DNA from: Megamonas hypermegale_A
GTDB lineage: Bacteria; Bacillota; Negativicutes; Selenomonadales; Selenomonadaceae
Length of the DNA: 16,381 nt
Strand: one strand, 5' to 3'
Assembly (NCBI RefSeq): GCF_030371585.1
Contig: NZ_JAUDCE010000043.1
The notes under the pieces are model-generated. The model did not search any database and was not told where the DNA came from. It saw nothing but the letters and a program-made list of their open reading frames with translations. Positions 1-7,231 of the stretch are shown piece by piece (the first letter of the stretch is position 1; each line of letters begins with the position of its first letter). Both the position numbers and the translations under genes were made by a program.

Positions 1-8
1 TAAAGGTC

Positions 9-25
9 AATTCATTTAATGAATT
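9..25. repeat. AT-rich perfect palindrome in rRNA leader
   Basis: AATTCATT-T-AATGAATT is a perfect 8+1+8 inverted repeat. It sits close to the expected 5' end of 16S rRNA and could be part of a leader processing stem. That role is inference. Confidence 0.4.
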
Positions 26-66
26 ACCTGCACATTCGTCTGTTAGAAAACATTGTGCATTGTTTA

Positions 67-80
67 GTTTTCAAAGAACA
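67..80 (-). promoter_or_regulatory. boxA-like antitermination element
   Basis: The minus strand reads TGTTCTTTGAAAAC, matching the conserved boxA-type motif in the leaders of Firmicutes rRNA operons, where Nus factors bind to prevent premature termination. It lies about 40 nt downstream of the -10 box nearest the rRNA gene, as expected. Confidence 0.65.
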
Positions 81-117
81 TCTCTGTTTTTTCAACTCTC
101 TCGAGCTGACTTTTAAT

Positions 118-146
118 ATTTTATCTTACTCAAAAGATTTTGTCAA
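118..146 (-). promoter_or_regulatory. rrn promoter P1 (nearest the rRNA gene)
   Basis: On the minus strand, -35 TTGACA (141-146) and -10 TAAAAT (118-123) are separated by exactly 17 bp. An A-rich tract (GTTGAAAAAAGTGC) lies immediately upstream and resembles a UP element. Transcription is expected to start near 111 and run left towards the rRNA gene. Confidence 0.8.
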
Positions 147-230
147 GCACTTTTTTCAACTTTTTTTAATTTGTTTTTCAGTGCTTTGTTTTTTTCTTTT
201 AAGTGATGCCCTCTCATCGAGTGCTTAAAT

Positions 231-259
231 ATTATATCTTACTGAATTTATTCTGTCAA
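231..259 (-). promoter_or_regulatory. rrn promoter P2 (middle)
   Basis: On the minus strand, perfect consensus -35 TTGACA (254-259) and -10 TATAAT (231-236) are separated by 17 bp. The upstream A-tract TTTGAAAAAAATGC and the AGTAAGAT sequence before the -10 are nearly the same as in P1, which indicates a duplicated promoter module. Confidence 0.8.
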
Positions 260-324
260 GCATTTTTTTCAAATTCTTAACAAGTTTTTTCAGTTTTTGT
301 GCCGCCTCATCAGCGACGAAAAGT

Positions 325-353
325 ATTATATCTAAAATATAACTTCCTGTCAA
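325..353 (-). promoter_or_regulatory. rrn promoter P3 (distal)
   Basis: On the minus strand, perfect consensus -35 TTGACA (348-353) and -10 TATAAT (325-330) are separated by 17 bp. The A-tract GATGAAAAAAAGTG lies directly upstream. It is the third copy of the same promoter module and the first met by polymerase moving towards the rRNA operon. Confidence 0.8.
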
Positions 354-486
354 CACTTTTTTTCATCTTTTTGTAAAATTTTTAATCAGATTTTAATTTC
401 TTTCTATAACTATATGGATTATAATAAGAATATAATAGTTTACTTCATATTACAGTCAATTACATAATTGCATGCACTTTTTAACG

Positions 487-493
487 AAGGGAG
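487..493 (+). promoter_or_regulatory. ribosome binding site of the M48 protease
   Basis: AAGGGAG lies 8 nt before the ATG at 502. It fixes the start there rather than at the in-frame ATG at 472, which has no SD sequence and would put charged and polar residues ahead of a good signal peptide. Confidence 0.75.
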
Positions 494-501
494 TGTTTCA
501 T

Positions 502-1611
502 ATGTTAAAGAAAACTTGTAAAAAATGGCTATCAGGTGCTATCGCTCTCAGTTTAGGCGTAACTTTATCCTACGGTGCTGTTCCAGCCAAACCGGCAGAA
601 GCATTTAACTGGGGCAATCTTGCCGGAGCTGTTTTCGTTACGACGGCGCAGCAGCAACAACTGGAAAAACAACTCAACTATCTCGATAACGACGGCCGTC
701 ATGAATACTTCAATAAGATAAAATCCGAACTCGGCGAAAATCAGGATTACTATTATAATGCTATTTTGGATGATATTATGAATCGTTTGACATACGTAAT
801 ATCACTTGAAGACCCTTCCATAAATGACAAACCGTACAACTATTTTGTCAACAACGACGAAACATACAACGCCTTTTGCACTGTCGGCCACAATCTGACG
901 GTAAACACCGGCATGTTCAAACTGCTGAACAATAATCAGGATGAACTGGCTGTGGTCGTAGCCCACGAACTGGCGCACGGTCAGGAAGAGCATGTACAGA
1001 GCTCCGCCAAGAAAAGTTTTTCCATCAATCTTTTAGCCAATATCTACGCTTCGCAAAATCCTGATATTCTATCCGTAATCGGTACGAATATTCTTGCCGG
1101 CAATATGAAAGCCAAAGGCATTACCAAGCGGCAGGAACAGCAGGCGGACGATATTGCCTTCGAATATACGGTAAAAGCCGGTTATAATATCGGCGCCGGA
1201 GCTGCCACCTGGCAGAGATTTATCGATAAGATGGGTGTATCCAAAACCAATTTTGTCGGCGAGCTTTTCTCTCCGTCCGACCATCCGAGCCATCAGTCTC
1301 GCCGCGACAATTACTCTGAAAAACTGACTGAGTACAGCAACGATAAAGTTGAAGTCGATGAAAAAACTGGCATGATTAGAGTAAATCGCCGCGATTTCAT
1401 CATACCGGCAGCAGCAAATGATATGAGCAGCCAAGAACGCGCGTACTTAATCGCCGGCAATCTGGCAGCAGTATATCATGCCACACCGAAAAATCCGCCG
1501 AAAGCTTATTTGGAAGGCGACACGATTTATATGGGCAGACAGGCAATTATGGTCGTTGAATACGGTGAAAACGGCCGTGATATCGTAGATTATTTAAATG
1601 CAATACGCTGA
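502..1611 (+). CDS. Secreted M48-family zinc metalloprotease
   Basis: 369 residues. The N-terminus is a signal peptide: lysine-rich MLKKTCKK, a hydrophobic stretch at about 10-27, and a likely cleavage site after AEA near residue 34. The zinc site HELAH is at 155-159, followed by the third-ligand motif E-Q-Q-A-D at 212-216, which together define peptidase M48. The downstream S-D-H-P motif near 259-262 is also typical of the family. Family members act on misfolded or envelope proteins outside the cytoplasm; the substrate here is unknown. The gene stands alone, divergent from the rRNA promoters and convergent with gyrB. TATAAT-like boxes occur at 420-425 and 431-436, but neither has a convincing -35, so the promoter is uncertain. 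Confidence 0.88.
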   Translation: MLKKTCKKWLSGAIALSLGVTLSYGAVPAKPAEAFNWGNLAGAVFVTTAQQQQLEKQLNYLDNDGRHEYFNKIKSELGENQDYYYNAILDDIMNRLTYVISLEDPSINDKPYNYFVNNDETYNAFCTVGHNLTVNTGMFKLLNNNQDELAVVVAHELAHGQEEHVQSSAKKSFSINLLANIYASQNPDILSVIGTNILAGNMKAKGITKRQEQQADDIAFEYTVKAGYNIGAGAATWQRFIDKMGVSKTNFVGELFSPSDHPSHQSRRDNYSEKLTEYSNDKVEVDEKTGMIRVNRRDFIIPAAANDMSSQERAYLIAGNLAAVYHATPKNPPKAYLEGDTIYMGRQAIMVVEYGENGRDIVDYLNAIR

Positions 1612-1612
1612 T

Positions 1613-1654
1613 AAAAAAAGACTTACCGACAAAATAATCGGTAAGTCTTTTTTT
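1613..1654. terminator. Bidirectional intrinsic terminator between protease and gyrB
   Basis: GACTTACCGA (1620-1629) pairs perfectly with TCGGTAAGTC (1638-1647) around an 8-nt loop. It is flanked by an A-run on the left and a T-run on the right, so it can stop transcription from both directions. It starts 2 nt after the protease stop codon and ends 3 nt before the gyrB stop codon. Confidence 0.9.
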
Positions 1655-1657
1655 ATT

Positions 1658-3655
1658 TTAAATATCAAGGTTGCGAACAAGGTTGGCATGTTCTTCAATG
1701 AAACGGCGGCGCGGTTCTACTTTATCACCCATCAATACGGTGAAAATCGCATCTGCTTCTTCCGCTTCACGCAAATTCACCTGCAGTACGGTACGTTTTT
1801 CCGGGTCCATGGTCGTTTCCCAGAGCTGTTCCGGGTTCATTTCGCCCAGACCTTTATACCGCTGTACAGTAATACCGTCGCGGCCGATTTCGTCAAGTTT
1901 AGCGGCCAGCTCCTCATCACTGTAGGTGTACCAGTGACTGCGGCCTTTTCTAATCTGATAAAGCGGCGGCTGCGCTATATATACGTGACCGTTTTCAATC
2001 AGCGGTTTCATATAGCGATAGAAGAATGTCAGAAGCAGTGTACGGATATGCGCTCCGTCGACGTCGGCATCTGTCATAATGATAATTTTGCCGTAGCGGC
2101 GTTTGGTAATATCAAATTCCTCGCCGATACCGCTGCCGAAAGCCGTAATCATCGTACGAATTTCCTCATTATTGAGCACTTTATCCAGACGCGCTTTTTC
2201 CACGTTCAGAATTTTACCGCGCAGCGGCAATATAGCCTGAAAACGTCTGTCGCGTCCCTGTTTGGCACTGCCGCCCGCACTGTCGCCTTCGACAAGATAA
2301 ATTTCCGCCTGTTCCGGGTCTTTAACGGAGCAGTCAGCCAGTTTACCCGGAAGCGAACTTACTTCCAGTGCATTTTTGCGTCTTGTCAGCTCACGCGCTT
2401 TGCGGGCCGCTTCTCTAGCACGCGAGGCCATAATGGATTTTTCAATAATCTTTTTGGAAATAGCAGGATTTTCTTCAAAGTATTCCGATAAACCTTCTGT
2501 AACAATCGAGTCCACTATACCGCGCACTTCGGAATTGCCCAGCTTCGTTTTCGTCTGTCCTTCAAACTGCGGTTCTCTGAGTTTAATGCTGATTACACAC
2601 GTCAATCCTTCACGGATATCCTCGCCCTGTAAATTATCATCATTATTTTTGATAATTCCCTGGCGGCGGGCAAAATCATTTGCGGCACGTGTCAACGCGC
2701 TCTTGAAGCCGGCAAGATGCGTACCGCCTTCTTCCGTGTTGATATTGTTTACGAAACTGTAAATATTTTCACTGTAACTCGTGTTGTACTGAAGAGCAAT
2801 TTCCACAACCGTGGTATCTTTCGTGCCGTTAAAATACACCGGCTCCGGATTTATTACTTCCTTGTTGCGGTTCAAATGTTCCACAAATGAACTGATGCCG
2901 CCTTCAAAATAAAAGACCTCTTTTCGCACTTCTTCGCCGCGTTCATCCGTTAAAGTAATCGTAATGCCGCGATTTAAAAACGACAGTTCGCGCAGACGGT
3001 GTCTTAAAGTGTCATAATCATAAACCGTTTCATCAAAAATTTCCGCATCCGGCAGAAAATGTACATACGTTCCCGTTTCAGCCGTTTCGCCGACAACGTG
3101 CAGAGGTTCTTTCGTCACGCCTTTGGCAAACGAAATTTCATATACCTTGCCGTCGCGTTTTACTTTTACATCCATACTGGTACTCAGCGCATTTACAACG
3201 GATACGCCGACACCGTGCAGACCGCCGGAAACCTTATAGCCGGAGCCGCCGAACTTACCGCCCGCATGAAGCACCGTAAGTACGACTTCCACTGCCGGTT
3301 TGCCGCTTTCGTGCATATCTACCGGAATGCCGCGTCCATTATCGGTTACAGTGATACTATTATCCTTATGAATGGTAACTTCTACATGCGTGCAGTATCC
3401 CGCCAGCGCTTCGTCGATACTGTTGTCCACAACTTCATACACCAAATGATGCAGTCCGCGGGCCGACGTGCTGCCGATATACATGCCCGGGCGTTTGCGC
3501 ACAGCTTCCAGCCCTTCCAAAATCTGAATTTGATTGGCGCCGTAATCGCCTTCTACAGCAGTAACCTGAGCACTTTCTTCATCCAGATGAATTTTTACCG
3601 GTTCGTCTGTATTTGTATCTATTTCACTTTGCATTTTTTCATTAAAATCAGCCAT
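1658..3655 (-). CDS. gyrB: DNA gyrase subunit B
   Basis: 665 residues. GyrB supplies the ATPase and part of the DNA-gate of gyrase, which introduces negative supercoils. The N-terminal GHKL ATPase shows EVVDNSIDEALAG, DNGRGIP and GGLHGVGVSVVNAL. The Toprim domain shows YLVEGDSAGGSAKQGRDR and the metal-binding TDADVDGAHIR. The C-terminal block includes QRYKGLGEMNPEQLW, and the protein ends in VRNLDI. That end and the length favour GyrB over ParE. The start at 3655 is chosen because AAGGAGGA lies just upstream; the in-frame ATG at 3673 precedes the SD and would translate through it. The gene is solitary: no gyrA, recF or dnaN adjoins it. A weak promoter candidate on the minus strand is TTGCTT (3703-3708) with TAAAAT (3680-3685), 17-bp spacer. 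Confidence 0.95.
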   Translation of the reverse strand: MADFNEKMQSEIDTNTDEPVKIHLDEESAQVTAVEGDYGANQIQILEGLEAVRKRPGMYIGSTSARGLHHLVYEVVDNSIDEALAGYCTHVEVTIHKDNSITVTDNGRGIPVDMHESGKPAVEVVLTVLHAGGKFGGSGYKVSGGLHGVGVSVVNALSTSMDVKVKRDGKVYEISFAKGVTKEPLHVVGETAETGTYVHFLPDAEIFDETVYDYDTLRHRLRELSFLNRGITITLTDERGEEVRKEVFYFEGGISSFVEHLNRNKEVINPEPVYFNGTKDTTVVEIALQYNTSYSENIYSFVNNINTEEGGTHLAGFKSALTRAANDFARRQGIIKNNDDNLQGEDIREGLTCVISIKLREPQFEGQTKTKLGNSEVRGIVDSIVTEGLSEYFEENPAISKKIIEKSIMASRAREAARKARELTRRKNALEVSSLPGKLADCSVKDPEQAEIYLVEGDSAGGSAKQGRDRRFQAILPLRGKILNVEKARLDKVLNNEEIRTMITAFGSGIGEEFDITKRRYGKIIIMTDADVDGAHIRTLLLTFFYRYMKPLIENGHVYIAQPPLYQIRKGRSHWYTYSDEELAAKLDEIGRDGITVQRYKGLGEMNPEQLWETTMDPEKRTVLQVNLREAEEADAIFTVLMGDKVEPRRRFIEEHANLVRNLDI

Positions 3656-3660
3656 TTTCG

Positions 3661-3668
3661 TCCTCCTT
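3661..3668 (-). promoter_or_regulatory. gyrB ribosome binding site
   Basis: The minus strand reads AAGGAGGA, a near-perfect SD, 5 nt before the ATG at 3655. It decides the gyrB start against the upstream in-frame ATG at 3673. Confidence 0.8.
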
Positions 3669-3850
3669 TTCACTATTATATTTTATCATTTCTAAATGTA
3701 GTAAGCAAATATCTTGTCTTGTTATTCCTGCTTTTGCCTGCCTTAAACTTCCCTGCAAAACTTAGTACAGCCATTTATAAATACAAATCCGTTTTCCCTT
3801 CGCAAATTTATCATTTTAGAAAAAAATATTATTTTTATGTTTTTTTATAG

Positions 3851-3879
3851 ATGACAAATGTATTTTTATATGATATTAT
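3851..3879 (+). promoter_or_regulatory. Extended -10 promoter of the AGCS symporter gene
   Basis: -35 ATGACA (3851-3856) and -10 TATTAT (3874-3879) are separated by 17 bp, with a TG one base upstream of the -10 (3871-3872). It precedes the symporter start by about 50 nt. The rest of the 3674-3931 gap is AT-rich, and I see no gene or riboswitch in it. Confidence 0.6.
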
Positions 3880-3931
3880 ATATCACTATATTGCACTTGT
3901 ATTTTTATTTTAGTTTAGGAGGACTTATTTA

Positions 3932-5281
3932 ATGGACTTTTATACTCTAATTCAAACAATTGACACGTTCATCTGGGGACCACCTTTGATTATCCTGCTG
4001 GTTGGCACGGGGATTTTCCTCACCTGCCGTCTGCATTTAATTCAGGTATTCAAGCTGCCGCTGGCTATGAAGCTGATTTTAACGGCCAAAAACAAAGGCT
4101 CGGGCGATATCAGCAGCTTTAAGGCCCTGTGCCTTGCCATGTCGGCAACTATCGGTACAGGTAATATCGTCGGCGTCGCTACGGCTATCGCTGTCGGCGG
4201 TCCCGGTGCCATTTTCTGGATGTGGGTATCGGCATTTTTCGGTATGGCGACAAAATACGCCGAAGGATTACTCGCTATCAAATTCCGTTCCAAAGACGAA
4301 ATCGGACAAGTTGCCGGCGGACCTATGTATTATATCGAGCTCGGTCTCGGTAAAAAATTCCGTCCGCTTGCTATTTTATTTGCCGTATTCACTATTCTCG
4401 TAGCCTTCTTCGGTATCGGTACATTTGCTCAGGTAAATGCTATCGTTGACAGTATGCAAATTTCCTTCGGTGTGCCTATTTACATAACCGATATTGTTCT
4501 TACACTTTTAGTAGGTATCATCATCTTCGGCGGGCTGAAAAGCATCGCCCGCGCCGCTACGGCAATCGTTCCGTTCATGGCTGTGCTGTATTTCGTTACC
4601 TGCTTCAGTATTCTAATTCTCCATATCACGGAAATCCCGGCTGCCATCATGCTGATTATCGACAGCGCTTTCAACGGTCATGCAGCCCTCGGCGGTTTTG
4701 CAGGCTCCACTATGATGATGGCTATGCAGAACGGTATCGCCCGCGGCGTATTCTGCAACGAATCAGGTCTCGGCTCTGCACCGATTGCCGCTGCTGCCGC
4801 TAAAACGAACTGGCCGGCGGAACAAGGTCTTATCTCCATGACCGGTACTTTTATCGACACATTATTCATCTGCACTATGACGGGTACAACACTCATCCTG
4901 ACTGGTGAATGGGCGGGAACTCATGCCGGCGCCGCTATGACGAATGCCGCTTTCAGCTACGACTACGGTACAATCGGCGGTATTATCCTGACAGTTTCAC
5001 TCATTTTATTCGCCTTCACGACAATTCTCGGCTGGAACTATTACGGCGAACGTGCCTGCCAGTATCTGTTCGGCATTAAAGGCATCGTACCGTACCGCAT
5101 CATCTTCACTATTCTCGTTGCTTCCGGTGCTTATCTTGAACTTCAGTCCATCTGGGTTCTCGCCGATATCGTAAACGGCCTCATGGCCATCCCGAACCTT
5201 ATCGCTCTTCTCGGTCTGTCCGGCGTAATCGTAGCCGAAACGAAAAAGTATTTCGACCATCTCAAAAACAATCAGCTTTAA
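3932..5281 (+). CDS. Sodium:alanine/glycine symporter (AGCS family)
   Basis: 449 residues, full family length. It is a polytopic inner-membrane protein that takes up alanine or glycine with Na+ (or H+). The family signature is visible as GGPGAIFWMWVSAFFG at about residues 89-104, preceded by the conserved SATIGTGNIVGVATAIA. Further family blocks include GGPMYYIELGLG, QNGIARGVFCNESGLGSAPIAAAAA and TTILGWNYYGERA. Hydrophobic segments run through the whole length. The SD AGGAGG (3917-3922) lies 9 nt before the ATG. The gene is monocistronic, with its own promoter and a terminator just after the stop codon. The exact amino acid and coupling ion cannot be read from the sequence. Confidence 0.93.
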   Translation: MDFYTLIQTIDTFIWGPPLIILLVGTGIFLTCRLHLIQVFKLPLAMKLILTAKNKGSGDISSFKALCLAMSATIGTGNIVGVATAIAVGGPGAIFWMWVSAFFGMATKYAEGLLAIKFRSKDEIGQVAGGPMYYIELGLGKKFRPLAILFAVFTILVAFFGIGTFAQVNAIVDSMQISFGVPIYITDIVLTLLVGIIIFGGLKSIARAATAIVPFMAVLYFVTCFSILILHITEIPAAIMLIIDSAFNGHAALGGFAGSTMMMAMQNGIARGVFCNESGLGSAPIAAAAAKTNWPAEQGLISMTGTFIDTLFICTMTGTTLILTGEWAGTHAGAAMTNAAFSYDYGTIGGIILTVSLILFAFTTILGWNYYGERACQYLFGIKGIVPYRIIFTILVASGAYLELQSIWVLADIVNGLMAIPNLIALLGLSGVIVAETKKYFDHLKNNQL

Positions 5282-5286
5282 TAGAA

Positions 5287-5321
5287 AAAGCCCCAGAGAA
5301 TTACACTTTCTCTGGGGCTTT
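5287..5321. terminator. Bidirectional terminator between symporter and phosphatase
   Basis: AAAGCCCCAGAGAA (5287-5300) pairs perfectly with TTCTCTGGGGCTTT (5308-5321) around a 7-nt loop. The GC-rich core is flanked by A and T runs. It serves the two convergent genes. Confidence 0.9.
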
Positions 5322-5330
5322 CGCTTTATA

Positions 5331-5981
5331 TCATTTTATTACCCACAAAATTTCTTCCGGCGAACCTGCCGTAAAATCCGGCTTAGCTTCCATAAGTTCC
5401 TTTTCCGTGCCATAGCCGTACGTAACAGCCATACTTTTCAAATCGAAATTTTTAGCACCGAGTATATCGAATTTCGTATCGCCAATCATCAATACTTCAT
5501 CCGTATTTTCTATTTTGTTCGTCTTCAATACATAATCAAGCACCTGAATTTTCGTTATGCGGCTGCCGTCCGTCAGTGAACCGCCGATAAAATCAAAGTA
5601 CTTTTCCAAATCATGCTGCGCCAAAATATTATGAGCGAATTTTTCCGGCTTGGAAGTAGCCACCATGAGAAATTTGCCCTGCGCCTTTAACTTTTGCAAT
5701 ACGCTGTCAATGCCTGCATACATTTCATTTTCCAGAATACCTTTTGTTTCATAGTATTCACGGAAAAACTTCACGGCTTCTATGCTCTTTTCCGCCGAAA
5801 ATCCATAGCATTTGGCAAACTGCTGATTGAGCGGCGGACCGACAAACGTTCTAAGCTGTGCTTCATTTTCTTCTTCAATACCGTATTTTCGCAAGGCGTA
5901 TTTTATACCTTTTATAATACCAGCACCGGAGTCAATCAATGTCCCATCCAAATCGAACAGTATATATTTAAAATTACTCAC
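5331..5981 (-). CDS. HAD-superfamily hydrolase, phosphoglycolate phosphatase / 5'-nucleotidase-like
   Basis: 216 residues. It is a cytoplasmic phosphatase of the haloacid dehalogenase superfamily with an aspartyl-phosphate intermediate. Motif I is FDLDGTL with D10 (nucleophile) and D12. A helical cap follows, with FVGPPLNQQF near 47-56. Motif II is ATSKPEKFA (S110, K111). GGSLTDGSR is at about 133-141, and motif IV is MIGDTKFD (D168, D172). The pattern resembles Gph-like and 5'-nucleotidase-like members; the substrate is not certain. I chose the GTG at 5981 because GGAAGGAAAG lies just upstream. Longer readings would run through the terminator and the tRNA gene. There is little room for a separate promoter after the tRNA terminator, so it may be expressed by read-through. 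Confidence 0.85.
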   Translation of the reverse strand: MSNFKYILFDLDGTLIDSGAGIIKGIKYALRKYGIEEENEAQLRTFVGPPLNQQFAKCYGFSAEKSIEAVKFFREYYETKGILENEMYAGIDSVLQKLKAQGKFLMVATSKPEKFAHNILAQHDLEKYFDFIGGSLTDGSRITKIQVLDYVLKTNKIENTDEVLMIGDTKFDILGAKNFDLKSMAVTYGYGTEKELMEAKPDFTAGSPEEILWVIK

Positions 5982-5988
5982 TATTACT

Positions 5989-5998
5989 CTTTCCTTCC
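5989..5998 (-). promoter_or_regulatory. Ribosome binding site of the HAD phosphatase
   Basis: The minus strand reads GGAAGGAAAG ahead of the GTG at 5981. It supports the GTG start and rules out the upstream ATG inside the tRNA region. Confidence 0.6.
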
Positions 5999-6010
5999 GT
6001 TTTTGGGTAT

Positions 6011-6037
6011 AAAAAAACGCCGCTGTAAAAGCGACGT
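6011..6037 (-). terminator. Intrinsic terminator after tRNA-Gln
   Basis: On the minus strand ACGTCGC (6031-6037) pairs with GCGGCGT (6017-6023), with one G-U pair, around a 7-nt loop. A run of T follows. It begins about 11 nt after the tRNA 3' end. No strong terminator is visible between hypE and the tRNA, so this hairpin may also end hydrogenase-cluster transcripts. Confidence 0.85.
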
Positions 6038-6048
6038 GTAATTTCAAA

Positions 6049-6124
6049 TGGCAGGGGTAGCTGGACTCGAACCAACGCATGCGGGATTCAGAGACCCGTG
6101 CCTTACCAACTTGGCGATACCCCT
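6049..6124 (-). tRNA. tRNA-Gln (anticodon CUG)
   Basis: A 76-nt cloverleaf with encoded CCA. The acceptor arm AGGGGTA pairs with TACCCCT, followed by discriminator G and CCA. The D stem is GCC/GGC with loop AAGTTGGTAA. The anticodon loop CTCTGAA gives anticodon CTG, which reads CAG. The T arm is GTTGG-TTCGAGT-CCAGC. The body resembles known bacterial glutamine tRNAs. The last anticodon-stem pair (31-39) reads T-T, a mismatch. Confidence 0.93.
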
Positions 6125-6144
6125 GTGTCTTGCTGACTTTTAAT

Positions 6145-6173
6145 ATTATATTAGCCTTAGGCGATTTTGTCAA
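6145..6173 (-). promoter_or_regulatory. Consensus promoter of tRNA-Gln
   Basis: On the minus strand, perfect TTGACA (6168-6173) and TATAAT (6145-6150) are separated by 17 bp. The expected start is near 6138, leaving a leader of about 14 nt before the tRNA. The -35 box lies only 18 nt after the hypE stop codon. Confidence 0.88.
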
Positions 6174-6191
6174 TACCTAAATTAAAAATTT

Positions 6192-7202
6192 TTAACAAAT
6201 ACGCGGAATTTGTTCTCCCTGCGGCATATCAACAATGCGAATTCCGCCGACAGCCGTCCTAAGACCGACTTCGCCGACAGCTTTATCTATTACTCTGCCG
6301 ATTACGCAGGCATGTCTGCCGTATTCATATTTGTGCATAACGGACAATACTTTTTCCGTATCCTCATCATTCACGAAAGCGATTAATTTGCCCTCGTTCG
6401 CCAGATACAGCGGGTCAAATCCCAGAATATCGCAAAAGCCGCGCACTTCTTCCCGCACGGGAATTGCCTCTTCTTCCAAAAGTATGCCGACGCACGCCTG
6501 CTGTGCTATTTCATTGAGCACTGCCGCTGCGCCGCCGCGCGTCGGGTCGCGCAGTACGGCGATATGCGGAGCTACGGTAAGCATTTCCTGCACCATATGA
6601 TTGAGCGGCGCACAGTCTGTCTTTACCGTTTCCGGCAAGGTGAGATTATGGCGCGATGCCATTATCGTAGCGGCATGGTCGCCCAGATAACCGCTGACGA
6701 TGATATTCTGTCCTGCTTTTGCATTGAGCGGCGAAATATCCGTACCGTCTATGCGCTCGCCGATACCTGCCGTATTGATGAAAATTCCGTCAGCCATTCC
6801 TTTATTCACGACTTTCGTATCGCCCGTAACGATATACACACCGGCTTCATCTGCCGCCCGGCGCATTGTATTCACAATTTGGCGCAAATCGCTGAGCGCA
6901 AATCCTTCTTCGATTATCATGCCTACGGAAATGTATTTCGGCACTGCTCCCGTCATAGCCAGGTCGTTTACCGTGCCGCATACTGCCAGTTTGCCGATAT
7001 TGCCGCCAGAAAAAAACAGCGGCTTAACTACGTACGAATCCGTAGTAAAAGCAATTTTCCCCGTCGTTAAGTCCAATTTCGCGCCGTCGTGCATTTCTCT
7101 GAGATACTCATTGTCAAACGCCGGCAGCAGTATTTTTTCCATAAGCTCATGACCTGCCGCACCACCGCTGCCGTGCGCCATAGTTATTACCTCGTCCAGC
7201 AA
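6192..7202 (-). CDS. hypE: Hydrogenase maturation factor HypE (carbamoyl dehydratase)
   Basis: 336 residues from the chosen start. HypE receives a carbamoyl group from HypF on its C-terminal cysteine and dehydrates it with ATP to a thiocyanate, the source of the active-site CN ligands. The N-terminal MAHGSGG, FFSGGNIGKLAVCGTVNDL, GDTKVV, LGDHAATI, LRDPTRGG and LANEGKL are PurM/HypE blocks, and the protein ends in the diagnostic PRIC. Start choice: AGGTGG (7211-7216) is 8 nt before a TTG at 7202, giving MLDEVITMAHGSGG, which matches the usual short N-terminus. GTG codons at 7214 and 7211 are alternatives without a good SD. It is the last gene of the hydrogenase cluster. Confidence 0.93.
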   Translation of the reverse strand: MLDEVITMAHGSGGAAGHELMEKILLPAFDNEYLREMHDGAKLDLTTGKIAFTTDSYVVKPLFFSGGNIGKLAVCGTVNDLAMTGAVPKYISVGMIIEEGFALSDLRQIVNTMRRAADEAGVYIVTGDTKVVNKGMADGIFINTAGIGERIDGTDISPLNAKAGQNIIVSGYLGDHAATIMASRHNLTLPETVKTDCAPLNHMVQEMLTVAPHIAVLRDPTRGGAAAVLNEIAQQACVGILLEEEAIPVREEVRGFCDILGFDPLYLANEGKLIAFVNDEDTEKVLSVMHKYEYGRHACVIGRVIDKAVGEVGLRTAVGGIRIVDMPQGEQIPRIC

Positions 7203-7210
7203 AAAATTCA

Positions 7211-7216
7211 CCACCT
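7211..7216 (-). promoter_or_regulatory. Probable hypE ribosome binding site
   Basis: The minus strand reads AGGTGG, 8 nt before TTG 7202. It overlaps the two in-frame GTG codons, which argues against them as starts. Confidence 0.5.
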
Positions 7217-7231
7217 ATTCAACCATTCAAT

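Larger units (their letters stand above)
1..117 (-). other. rRNA operon leader (upstream of a 16S gene off the left edge)
   Basis: Read on the minus strand, this is the transcribed region downstream of three consensus promoters. It contains a boxA-like element (67-80), an inverted repeat TGCACA/TGTGCA (29-34 with 54-59) and an AT-rich palindrome (9-25). Firmicutes 16S leaders typically carry TGTTCTTTGAAAACT close to the promoter. No 16S sequence itself is visible, so the rRNA gene is inferred to begin beyond position 1. The same element also occurs in 16S-23S spacers, but the adjacent tandem promoters favour the start of an rrn operon. The short ORF that can be read here on the plus strand is not credible. 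Confidence 0.72.

Noticed and set aside
19..228. 69-codon plus-strand ORF at the left edge
   Set aside because: It lies within the rRNA leader and promoters P1-P2 and is low-complexity Phe/Leu/Ser translated from T-runs.
472..501. Ten-codon N-terminal extension of the M48 protease from ATG 472
   Set aside because: The SD AAGGGAG sits 8 nt before ATG 502, and the signal peptide begins cleanly there; 472 has no SD.
1598..2491. 297-codon plus-strand ORF opposite gyrB
   Set aside because: It is antisense to a clear gyrB, begins within the protease gene and terminator, and shows no recognisable domain.
3674..3931. Possible replication origin near gyrB
   Set aside because: The gap is AT-rich, but I see no cluster of DnaA boxes and no dnaA or dnaN nearby.
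5982..6173. N-terminal extension of the HAD phosphatase to 6173
   Set aside because: It would translate through the tRNA-Gln gene and its terminator; the HAD fold begins immediately after GTG 5981, which has an SD.
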